This document shows, one piece after another, positions 9,003 to 16,539 of a stretch of 64,000 bases of DNA. Position 1 is the first letter of the stretch, and each line of letters starts with the position of its first letter. The position numbers were made by a program, and so were the translations under genes. Origin of the DNA: an uncultured Eggerthellaceae bacterium (GTDB taxonomy: Bacteria; Actinomycetota; Coriobacteriia; Coriobacteriales; Eggerthellaceae); NCBI GenBank assembly GCA_910588905.1, contig CAJURZ010000007.1:1-64000 (forward strand), in the 5' to 3' direction. Below the pieces are notes generated by a model that worked only from the letters and a program-made list of their open reading frames with translations, ran no database searches and was not told the origin of the DNA.

Positions 9003-10559
9003 TCACACCTCCTCGTCACTGTTCGAAGCGCTCTCCCAAAGGGATGACAGTCCTTCTTCCCCTTCCACCAGATCGATCAGCTCTTGCTGGGAATGGAGTC
9101 CTGTCTTCTTGTATATGGCACCTACGTGGGCTTTGACCGTATGGGGTGATATGACCAGGTGCTCTTGGATGAAGGCCGTATTCCTCCCGCGAGCCAGGAG
9201 GAAGAAGACCTCTTGCTGCCGCTCGGTCAGGCCATAGAGCACCCCCAGGCTATCGCAGCGCCGCCGCAGTAGCAGGTTATACTCCGCCAAGGGTCCTGGA
9301 GCCGCTGCTTGCACACCCTCACCCTCTAAGGGGTCCTGCTCTGCCAGAGAGCGGGTCTCGTCCCCTGGATAGAAGCTCTTCGTGGTGAGCATGGAGAAGA
9401 CGATGATGAATATGACCACCACGACAAGGACCCAGACCTGCAAGGTGACATCTCCGAACATGTCACTGGTGGTAGCGAAACCGCCGAAGGCCAACCCGAA
9501 GAACAGCCCTGCAGTAGCGTAGCCACGCATGGAGGGGAACGCCCGAAAGACCGATAGCTCCTCTAAGACCATATGCTCGCACGTAGCGAAGAAGGCGGTT
9601 GCATAGGGCAGCAACGAGAACACGAAGGCAACAGCCATGGGCAGGAAGCGCCATGGCTCAGGGAGGACGAGCACCATCAAGAAAGCAGACACGATGACCG
9701 GCAAGAAGAGCTTCCGGATGAGCTTCTCGCGGATGACGAAGCGATGGAGCGTATCCATGAAGAGGATGACCATCACCAGGAACGTGCCTCCCATGACGCA
9801 CGCAGGCAACAAGGGGTCGCTGCATACAGGCGGCAGGAGCCAAGCCAAAGAGAAGCCCTGGGCCATGGAGCCGATGATGGTCAGGAGACACGACCGCCAG
9901 GTGATGAGATTCCTCACATCCGTCTGCTTCACATCGTGGTCAGAGAATCCGTGAGCCTTCGCGAACCGAGCTCCTAAGATGAGATAGCAGAGGGGTGATA
10001 TCACCCCGTAGGCCAAGATGACGAAGGTAGAAAAGGGGGCCATGACCAGCATGAGTCCAAAAGACCAGAACACCCCCAGCGCCATGACGGCTGAGAAGAT
10101 GAGCCGCGTGCGCAAACGTGGCTGGGAACAGAGGAGATCGACCCAAAGAGACATCCCCACCGCACAGCCAACGCCTGCGAAGAGGATCTTGATCACTGTG
10201 AGGGATACCCCTCCCCCAAGCGGAAAGAACGCTACCAGAGCTGACACCAAGGCCACGGTCCCACCCACCCAGCGGTGAGACTGCATGAGAGAGGCTCCCA
10301 TGGACATGACGAAGTAGACTAGGAACGTAGCGATGACGAACCCCATGATCCCATGAAGGGGCTCCATGGAACCTCCGGATGCATAGAGAAGGTCAGGGCG
10401 CAGCAACAGAGAAAGATGCCACCCTACGCAAAGCGATGCCCCGAGGACTCCACCAACGGAATAGGCATTGATACAGAGCCAGCCATCCTGCTCCCCGGCT
10501 TCAGATGCCGCGCTTACCGGATGAGCGCTCGGGCGGTTCTTGAAGACAAGGCCTCTCAT
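9003..10559 (-). CDS. Membrane-embedded LuxR-type transcriptional regulator
   Basis: 518 residues with about 12 hydrophobic segments (residues about 30-405), an acidic linker (GDETRSLAEQDPLEGEG) and a C-terminal LuxR helix-turn-helix (LTERQQEVFFLLARGRN; SPHTVKAHVGAIYKKTGLHS). It is a paralogue of 7542..8999, and the tandem pair is cotranscribed. The ATG follows GAATGAGGTGAC. It is preceded by the zinc-ribbon gene with only 65 nt between, so the three probably share a transcript. The fold is seen directly; the ligand and targets are unknown, with the flanking oxidoreductase cluster the obvious candidate. Confidence 0.88.
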   Translation of the reverse strand: MRGLVFKNRPSAHPVSAASEAGEQDGWLCINAYSVGGVLGASLCVGWHLSLLLRPDLLYASGGSMEPLHGIMGFVIATFLVYFVMSMGASLMQSHRWVGGTVALVSALVAFFPLGGGVSLTVIKILFAGVGCAVGMSLWVDLLCSQPRLRTRLIFSAVMALGVFWSFGLMLVMAPFSTFVILAYGVISPLCYLILGARFAKAHGFSDHDVKQTDVRNLITWRSCLLTIIGSMAQGFSLAWLLPPVCSDPLLPACVMGGTFLVMVILFMDTLHRFVIREKLIRKLFLPVIVSAFLMVLVLPEPWRFLPMAVAFVFSLLPYATAFFATCEHMVLEELSVFRAFPSMRGYATAGLFFGLAFGGFATTSDMFGDVTLQVWVLVVVVIFIIVFSMLTTKSFYPGDETRSLAEQDPLEGEGVQAAAPGPLAEYNLLLRRRCDSLGVLYGLTERQQEVFFLLARGRNTAFIQEHLVISPHTVKAHVGAIYKKTGLHSQQELIDLVEGEEGLSSLWESASNSDEEV

Positions 10560-10624
10560 GTCACCTCATTCCTCCCCGCAAGGGCATTGCCAAAAGGGTT
10601 GATGACGTTCTTGCCTAGGACGGG

Positions 10625-10810
10625 TTAGGCATCATCATCCTGCGTGCCGCTGTCATCAGTTCCTGCAACCATCCCCGGAGGAGCGGGGAATTCCATACCG
10701 CAAGCCTCGCAAACGCGGACATGAGGGTCATTCTCATAGCCGCAGCGGCCGCACAGTCCCGGACCGGGCATGCGCCCGCACTTGTTGCAGTGGGTACATG
10801 GATAGCACAT
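10625..10810 (-). CDS. Small zinc-ribbon protein
   Basis: 61 residues with four or more Cys pairs in the first 42: CYPCTHCNKCG, then CGRCGYEN and CEACGMEF, followed by an acidic tail (GTQDDDA). The last two CxxC knuckles form a typical zinc ribbon; the first three could hold another metal. The start ATG is preceded by a run of nine G within a G-rich ribosome site (10822-10830 on the plus strand is C9). It is short, but the cysteine periodicity makes it convincing. It is upstream of the two LuxR genes on the same strand. Function unknown. Confidence 0.6.
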   Translation of the reverse strand: MCYPCTHCNKCGRMPGPGLCGRCGYENDPHVRVCEACGMEFPAPPGMVAGTDDSGTQDDDA

Positions 10811-10909
10811 CTGCGATCAAGCCCCCCCCCTCGTACCATTGCTGTGATGATACGAGACCCCATCCTCCGAAGACATTCCCTCAACATGGTTATCCTTGGA
10901 CGAATGCGC

Positions 10910-10928
10910 CTAATACTAGCTGTATTAG
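10910..10928. promoter_or_regulatory. 19-bp operator-like inverted repeat
   Basis: Perfect 7-bp arms CTAATAC and GTATTAG separated by TAGCT. It is AT-rich inside a GC-rich genome and has no T-run, so an operator fits better than a terminator. The bound regulator is unknown; it could serve the zinc-ribbon/LuxR unit, the surface protein or both. Confidence 0.5.
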
Positions 10929-11045
10929 AGAGGGCTCCTAGCTTGCCTTTTGGACGAGCGCTCAAGAGAAGAGGGTTGGAAGCGCAGCGACAAGAGCGCG
11001 GTTCTCACCACTTCTGGTTTTGCGAAGGATTGTCCCGGTTGAGGG

Positions 11046-11074
11046 TTGAAAGCATAGTGCAACTAGGGTAGATT
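11046..11074 (+). promoter_or_regulatory. Sigma70-like promoter for the surface-protein gene
   Basis: TTGAAA and TAGATT separated by exactly 17 nt, 53 nt before the ATG of the surface protein. A dyad (TTACTctaAGTAA) begins 2 nt downstream of the -10 and would overlap the transcription start. Assignment is by consensus match only. Confidence 0.5.
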
Positions 11075-11126
11075 CTTACTCTAAGTAACCATTTGATTAC
11101 ATTCTCTTCACTCAGAGGAGGCGGAG

Positions 11127-13586
11127 ATGCATTCCGAGCAAAAGACCCTAGCCCAGGAACCCTCGCTTTCAAGCCCCCATCCCGGTAGCGGTAAGGGAGG
11201 CATCGGCTTGGGAGCGCGGACAGGCCACCTGGCTATGGCGGGTCTTCTTGCGCTCACCCCCGCCGCCGCGCCCATCGTCGCCTTCGCTGAAACCCCTGAG
11301 ACCCCCCCCTCCTCAGAAACCGAGAGCGGCGCCCTCACGGTGGCTGACCTGGTCTATGTCAACCCCTGCAAAGAGCAGTTAGATGCAGTGCAGGCAGAAT
11401 TCGATCGCGTTGCCGCTTGGTTCGAACCCATTGATGCAGAGCATCGTCAGCACACCGCCGTGAAGGATGCGGCTGTGAAGGGTCACGCTGATGCTGCCTC
11501 TTCGGTCAAAGCTGCCGAGGCACGGGCTCGGGGGTACATCTCAGATATCGTGCTTGGCTCTCAGGAGGATGTCCGCAAAGCCGATGCAGCGGTGGTCTCC
11601 GCCAAGAAGAAGCTGGAAGAAGCCAAAGCTGGCTTGGCCCAGGCTGACCAGGCGAAGAAGGATGCGGATGCAACGGCAGCAGCCGCCCTCGCTGCATGGG
11701 AGGCGGCTCAGGCAGCCGCTCCAGGAGTGAGCGAATCCAGCATCCAGGCTGCCAAGCAGGCTGTGGATGCAGCCAAAACAGCCTACGACCAGGCTCTGTC
11801 AAAGGTGACCACTACCGATGCAGCCCAGAAGCGCGCTCAAGCTGACTACGATCGTGCCGTAGCGGTGAGGGATGCCGCTGAGGAAGACCGGGACAAGGCG
11901 CTCTCAGCCCTCTCTGCTACTACGACCCACAGGAAGGCTGCAGAGGCTGCCCTAGATGCTGCCAAGACCGAGCTCGCACGCCAAGAGGAGGCAGCAGAAG
12001 GGGCCTTAGCAGGAGCCCAACAGAAGGTGGATGAGGCCAAAGCGGCCCTTGATGCCGCTAACGCTGACTACAGCAACGCCCAAGCAGCCCAAGGCGCAGC
12101 CCAAACGGACTACGATACGGCCAGCGCTCATGTAACAGCCGCCGAAGAGGCATTGGCGAAAGCTGAAGCAGACGTAGCAGCAGCCTATCAAGCGGTGACC
12201 GATGCCGAGGATCAGCTTGCAGCAGACCAGGCAGCATTGACGAGTGCGAATCGAGAATACTCTGATCTCAGCTCAGAGATCGCTGTAGCCGGAGACGAAG
12301 TGAGATTCTGTGAGAACGACCTGCAGATAGCCGAGGCCCTGGGTGATGCCGATGCTATCGCTCAAGCCAAAGCAGCTTTGGCTGCGGCAGAAGCACACCA
12401 AGCGGATCTGATCGCTCAACAGCGCGCCGTTGACAGACAGATCACTGCTCTCGAACAAGCCATTAAAGATGCTCCTGCCAAGATCCAGGCTGCAAAAGAT
12501 GCCATCCCTCTTGCCGAGGCAGCCATCGCCCCTGCCGAAGCAGCCCTCGCTGAAAAGCAAGGGATCCAGCAACAGAAGCTGGAAGCCCTCGACCAGAAGA
12601 AGGACCTCACGGCTGCAGCCTTGACCGGCGTCCAAGAAGCCCAAACGGCCCTGGATAAAGCCGAAGATGACCTGAAGAACGCTGCCCCCGCAGATCTGAC
12701 AGCGGCTCGGAAAGCCGTTGAGGATGCCGAAGCGGTATTGAACAGCTGGACTCAGAAGGAAGCTGAAGATACAGAAGCCAAGAACCGAGCGGAAGCAGCC
12801 TTGACTCAGGCCGAAGGCTCAGTCACTGATGCCCAGACAGCCCTGAACGGTGCCACCGCCGCTGCCAGCACCGCCCGGCAAGAGGCCGAAGGCGCTCAGC
12901 GAACCTTGGAAAGCGCCCAGCAGGAATATCAAAGGCAAACGAGCGCCTATCAGGATGTCCTGGCAGCCAAGATCGTCTACGATGCGGCAGCCGGACAGCT
13001 TAAGCTGGCTGAGGATGCCTATACCACGGCCAGCCAGAAGGTGGCCACTGCCACTGACGTGGTCTCTGCAGCAGAAGACAGCAAAACAGCTGCCCAGGCC
13101 GATGCGGATGCCATCCTCGCTCTCAACCTTGATTACGACAGCATCTATATCGAGCTGAAGGACCAGCAGACCGCCTCTGTGAGCCGCATCCAATCCCGCA
13201 TAGACACCAATGCCATCCAAGGCCAGGCAAGGGTCTTGGTCAGCGCCGTCATGGATGCTGAGCGAATCCGGGATGATGCGAAGGTCAAGATGGATGAGGC
13301 CCTGAAGCTCTACGGTGAGCAGTCTGAGGTATACACCCGCCAGAAGATAGTCTATGACCGCGCCCTTGAGAACCTGACCCTGGCTCAGGCATTCTATGAT
13401 GCCGCCGTGGCCCGGCAGGAAGCTGAAGAGCAAGCAGCCCTGAAGCGCAACCAACAGTCTGTGGGCGAACCTCTGGCCCAAACGGGAGATACCGCCCTCA
13501 GGAATGCTGCCCTCATCGGCACCCTAGCCGCTGCAGCCGTGGTCACCGCCGGGCTCAGCTCCCGCCGCAAGCGAAGCCGCCAGTAG
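11127..13586 (+). CDS. Secreted Ala-rich coiled-coil surface protein with LAQTG sorting signal
   Basis: 819 residues. The N-terminus has a 30-residue hydrophilic lead, then a hydrophobic stretch ending PIVAFAE, a plausible signal peptidase site near residue 52. Residues about 75-760 are an almost unbroken Ala/Glu/Asp/Lys/Gln heptad pattern, predicted as a long coiled coil (recurrent ALxxAxxxLxxA, AxTxYDxA and AAxAALxxAE units). The C-terminus has LAQTG (783-787), a hydrophobic helix (ALIGTLAAAAVVTAGL) and RRKRSRQ, the architecture of sortase-anchored proteins with an LPXTG variant (Ala for Pro). Ribosome site GAGGAGG. A C8 tract (11302-11309) in the ORF could slip. It is probably a cell-wall-attached stalk or adhesin; no ligand-binding domain is recognisable. 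Confidence 0.85.
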   Translation: MHSEQKTLAQEPSLSSPHPGSGKGGIGLGARTGHLAMAGLLALTPAAAPIVAFAETPETPPSSETESGALTVADLVYVNPCKEQLDAVQAEFDRVAAWFEPIDAEHRQHTAVKDAAVKGHADAASSVKAAEARARGYISDIVLGSQEDVRKADAAVVSAKKKLEEAKAGLAQADQAKKDADATAAAALAAWEAAQAAAPGVSESSIQAAKQAVDAAKTAYDQALSKVTTTDAAQKRAQADYDRAVAVRDAAEEDRDKALSALSATTTHRKAAEAALDAAKTELARQEEAAEGALAGAQQKVDEAKAALDAANADYSNAQAAQGAAQTDYDTASAHVTAAEEALAKAEADVAAAYQAVTDAEDQLAADQAALTSANREYSDLSSEIAVAGDEVRFCENDLQIAEALGDADAIAQAKAALAAAEAHQADLIAQQRAVDRQITALEQAIKDAPAKIQAAKDAIPLAEAAIAPAEAALAEKQGIQQQKLEALDQKKDLTAAALTGVQEAQTALDKAEDDLKNAAPADLTAARKAVEDAEAVLNSWTQKEAEDTEAKNRAEAALTQAEGSVTDAQTALNGATAAASTARQEAEGAQRTLESAQQEYQRQTSAYQDVLAAKIVYDAAAGQLKLAEDAYTTASQKVATATDVVSAAEDSKTAAQADADAILALNLDYDSIYIELKDQQTASVSRIQSRIDTNAIQGQARVLVSAVMDAERIRDDAKVKMDEALKLYGEQSEVYTRQKIVYDRALENLTLAQAFYDAAVARQEAEEQAALKRNQQSVGEPLAQTGDTALRNAALIGTLAAAAVVTAGLSSRRKRSRQ

Positions 13587-13607
13587 CCAACCTCGATGGT
13601 CCCCACC

Positions 13608-13721
13608 GGGCCGAGCACGCTCGGGGCCCCTACGAAGAACCTGCCACTGGGTTGATGGGTCGAACACGTTCGACCCTACGGACATGACACAGCCCGTGTA
13701 GGGGCCGATCTGGATCGGCCC
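13608..13721. repeat. Cluster of three REP-like palindromes
   Basis: Three hairpins share the pattern CGTAGGG(G)-9-bp arm-2 nt-9-bp arm. The first (13608-13629) has core CCGAGC-AC-GCTCGG with a GG bulge. The second (13657-13676) has GGGTCGAAC-AC-GTTCGACCC. The third (13702-13721) has GGGCCGATC-TG-GATCGGCCC. The GTAGGG flank is inverted for the first two relative to the third. Arms differ in sequence but stay paired. No T-tract follows, so a repetitive extragenic palindrome family fits better than simple terminators. Confidence 0.6.
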
Positions 13722-13745
13722 GATGTCGCACCCGGGTGAGCCCCG

Positions 13746-14981
13746 CTAACACTCCAATTCGTCAGCTAACTGCTTCAAGAACAACCCTACATCGGTGATG
13801 ATGCCGATGGTCTGGAAGCTGCCCCTATCGGAGAGCTTCGTGACCACCGCCGGATTGATATCCACGCAGACCGTAGTCACCGATGCAGGCAGCAGGTTTC
13901 CCGTGGCAATGGAATGCAGCATGGTGGACATCATGATGCAGGCTCCGGCCCGCTGACACCACAGGCGCATCTCCTCCTGAGCGCGCATGACATCCGTGAT
14001 GACGTCCGGCAATGGCCCATCATCGCGGATGGACCCGGCAAGCACATAGGGTGTATCCGTCTCAACCAGGGCATGCATGAGCCCTGAGGTGAGCACCCCT
14101 TGCTCCACTGCCTCCTTGATGCCTCCGCAGGCGCGGATCTGGTTGATGGCCCGAAGATGATGCTCATGCCCAGCAGGCACCGGGATGCCCGTTGTCATGT
14201 CTATTCCCAAGGACGTGCCATAGAGCGCCGTCTCGATATCATGGGTAGCCACGGCATTGCCTCCGAAGAGCACGCTCACATAGCCTTCGCGCACCAATCG
14301 CTCAAGATGCACAGAGGCGCCGGTGTGGATGACAGCAGGCCCCGCCACCACGACAACAGCCTGCCCGCTCTGACGCACTTCCCTGAGCAGGTTCGCCACT
14401 TGGCGGATGATCTGGGCCTTGGGCTTCTCGCTGGATGCTGTGGAGTTCATGAACTCGAACTCCTCCCGTTCCCGCTCACGTTCTTGCAGGGTGACCCGCA
14501 CACCTGCATCCCCCACCACAATGGGGTCCCCTTTGCGCACCTGGGAGATGGGCACGCCCCAGGCCCGATGGGCTTCCGCATCGATGCAGACGCCCAGGTC
14601 CATCTCGGTACCCCACACCGGATACCACTGACCATCCATGCGCACAAGGGTGTCCAGGTTGGTGGTGGCGTAGAACCCCTCAGGGAAGACACCGTCAGCC
14701 GGAGCTGGTGCTGTACGCACGTTCTCAGGGTGCGAAGTCATCACACCTAAGCGCAGCAGCATGCGCAAAAGCTCGGTCAGGTGCTCTGCATCCCGGCCGA
14801 AGACGCGCATCCGCATGGTAGAAGGATTCTCATTGCCCCGCCCGATAGAGAAGGAGAGCACCTCGAAGGCACCGTCCAATTCCACGATCCCGCCCATGAT
14901 ACGGGAGAGGATGTTCGAATCCACCAGATGGCCTTCAGCCTCGATATCCTCATATACGTTGTGATCGCGGATCTCATCCAT
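13746..14981 (-). CDS. Ornithine cyclodeaminase-like protein, LOR/SDH-domain (TIGR00300) family
   Basis: 411 residues. The N-terminal portion (about 1-95; EAEGHLVDSNILSRIMGG, SIGRGNENPSTMRMRVFG) matches my memory of the LOR/SDH conserved region. The C-terminal part is a nucleotide-binding fold (VVVVAGPAVIHTGASVHL, VLFGGNAVATHDIETALYG). This family includes archaeal ornithine cyclodeaminases, which convert ornithine to proline and ammonia with NAD, and the C-terminal domain of cyanobacterial AgrE/ArgZ. It is monocistronic and divergent from brnQ. Activity is inferred from recalled family resemblance only; some members are annotated as hypothetical. proA and proB occur elsewhere in the window, so a second route to proline would exist if correct. 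Confidence 0.7.
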   Translation of the reverse strand: MDEIRDHNVYEDIEAEGHLVDSNILSRIMGGIVELDGAFEVLSFSIGRGNENPSTMRMRVFGRDAEHLTELLRMLLRLGVMTSHPENVRTAPAPADGVFPEGFYATTNLDTLVRMDGQWYPVWGTEMDLGVCIDAEAHRAWGVPISQVRKGDPIVVGDAGVRVTLQEREREREEFEFMNSTASSEKPKAQIIRQVANLLREVRQSGQAVVVVAGPAVIHTGASVHLERLVREGYVSVLFGGNAVATHDIETALYGTSLGIDMTTGIPVPAGHEHHLRAINQIRACGGIKEAVEQGVLTSGLMHALVETDTPYVLAGSIRDDGPLPDVITDVMRAQEEMRLWCQRAGACIMMSTMLHSIATGNLLPASVTTVCVDINPAVVTKLSDRGSFQTIGIITDVGLFLKQLADELEC

Positions 14982-15201
14982 TGGCGTGCACCTCGCCCTG
15001 TCTTCTCGGTGTATGTCATCTCAGTATCCCATGGCTTCCTGAACCAGAGAGGAGAAGCGGGGGCAACGTATAGGAACCTTCCGCGAAGAGCGACAGCTTG
15101 GAATCGGATCAGTCACTTTTGGGTTATATCCTCATCCCCCTTGTCGTGAAGACCCATAATGGCGAAGGAGGGCAAGCGAACAGCAGGAAGAGGGGGCGCC
15201 C
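14982..15201. promoter_or_regulatory. Divergent intergenic region, ornithine cyclodeaminase-like gene / brnQ
   Basis: 220 nt with no gene. A TTATAT/TATATC segment near 15123-15129 and CATAAT near 15159 could serve as -10 boxes for brnQ, but no well-spaced -35 accompanies either. brnQ has a purine-rich ribosome site (GGAAGAGGGGG). Nothing else was recognised. Confidence 0.3.
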
Positions 15202-16470
15202 ATGAAGAAGGAGACCATCGCCACTGGCTTGGCTCTCTTCGCCATGTTCTTCGGAGCAGGGAACCTGATCTTCCCACCTTATCTGGGCATGGAGAGCGGG
15301 GAGCTGTGGCCTGCAGGCTTGGCGGCCTTCGTGCTGATAGATGTGGTGTTGGCCTGCCTGGGGATCTACGCTCTCAATGCTGCCGGGGGCGGAGAGGTCG
15401 CCTTCGAACGCACCATAGGCAAGGTACCGGCTCTCATCCTCAATACCGCAGCCATCCTCTGCACGGGCCTGCTCATCGCCATGCCCCGCACAGCAGCCAC
15501 CACCTATGAGATGGCCATCCAACCCAATTTCCAGGGATCCATCGACCTCCTCCCCTTCTCGCTGGTCTTCTTCGCTGTGGTGCTGGGCCTGACCATCCGA
15601 GAATCCAAGCTGGTAGACATCATAGGCAAGCTGCTCACACCTTTGCTGGTGCTGGGCATCGTGACGCTCATCATCACCGGGATCGTGCATCCCCTAGGGC
15701 CTGTGGGAGAACCCCATTCCAGCCACGTCATCCAAGACGGTACCCTGGCAGGCTATCAGGCCATGGATATCATCTGCGTCATCGGCTACTCCATCATATT
15801 GAAAGACTCCCTGCGCTCTGAGGGGATAGATGACCGCAAGCGCGGGCTGCGCCTGATAGCTGCAGCCTCTCTCATAGCCGGTGTGCTGCTGACCCTCATC
15901 TACGGTGGTCTTACCTATCTCGGAGCCACTACGGGCCTCACCTTCGGACCTCAGCTCAACCAGGCTGAGCTCATCGTAGCCATCACCTATGAGCTCATGG
16001 GGCAGACGGGTACCATCATCTTGGGAGTGGTGGTGGCTCTGGCCTGCCTGACCACAGCCATCGGGCTCATCGGGGCCACCGCGGCCTACTTCGAGCATAT
16101 CACCGCAGGGCGCCTCACCTACCGCATGGGGGTCATCATCTGCACCCTGGCAGGCGTGCTCATCTGCAACTTGGGGCTGGATATCATCATCAGCGCAGCC
16201 AGCCCGCTGCTCTCCTTGGTATGCCCCCCCTTCATGACCACCTTGGTGCTCATCCTCTTCCGCAAGCAGATCCCCTCGAAGCTCATCTACCAAGGAGCGG
16301 CTCTGGGAGCTTTCTTAGCAAGCCTCTTCTTGACTGCCCAGACCACCTTCGGCCTGATGCCCTGGGTGGAGATGCTCCCGCTATTCAGCTACGGTTTCGC
16401 CTGGCTTCCCTTCGCTGTGATCGGAGGGGTCATAGGAGCTCTTCTGGCCAAGCTATGGAAGCGGGCATGA
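15202..16470 (+). CDS. brnQ: Branched-chain amino acid:cation symporter (LIVCS family)
   Basis: 422 residues, about 12 hydrophobic segments. It opens with ALFAMFFGAGNLIFPPYLG, the N-terminal hallmark of BrnQ carriers, which import leucine, isoleucine and valine with sodium or protons. The length is normal (about 430-440). It is a single gene, divergent from the ornithine-cyclodeaminase-like gene and followed 69 nt later by pckA on the same strand. Uptake of branched-chain amino acids suits an amino-acid-fermenting anaerobe (inference). Confidence 0.93.
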   Translation: MKKETIATGLALFAMFFGAGNLIFPPYLGMESGELWPAGLAAFVLIDVVLACLGIYALNAAGGGEVAFERTIGKVPALILNTAAILCTGLLIAMPRTAATTYEMAIQPNFQGSIDLLPFSLVFFAVVLGLTIRESKLVDIIGKLLTPLLVLGIVTLIITGIVHPLGPVGEPHSSHVIQDGTLAGYQAMDIICVIGYSIILKDSLRSEGIDDRKRGLRLIAAASLIAGVLLTLIYGGLTYLGATTGLTFGPQLNQAELIVAITYELMGQTGTIILGVVVALACLTTAIGLIGATAAYFEHITAGRLTYRMGVIICTLAGVLICNLGLDIIISAASPLLSLVCPPFMTTLVLILFRKQIPSKLIYQGAALGAFLASLFLTAQTTFGLMPWVEMLPLFSYGFAWLPFAVIGGVIGALLAKLWKRA

Positions 16471-16539
16471 TCCGCCGTTCTCCCCGGTCGTTTTGAGGTA
16501 CCATGCTCAATGAGATGACCCTCGACCATTGGTGGGACC

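Larger units (their letters stand above)
10811..11126. promoter_or_regulatory. Divergent intergenic region between zinc-ribbon/LuxR unit and surface-protein gene
   Basis: 316 nt without a gene. It contains the C9 tract, the 19-bp dyad at 10910-10928, a plus-strand promoter at 11046-11074, and an imperfect direct repeat (GAGGGTTGgAAGCgcAG at 10971-10987 and GAGGGTTGaAAGCatAG at 11041-11057). The second copy supplies the -35 box. A TTACT-N3-AGTAA dyad (11076-11088) lies just past the -10. The density of symmetric sites suggests control in one or both directions. Confidence 0.5.

Noticed and set aside
13608..13721. Plain Rho-independent terminators after the surface-protein gene
   Set aside because: None of the three hairpins is followed by a T-run on either strand.
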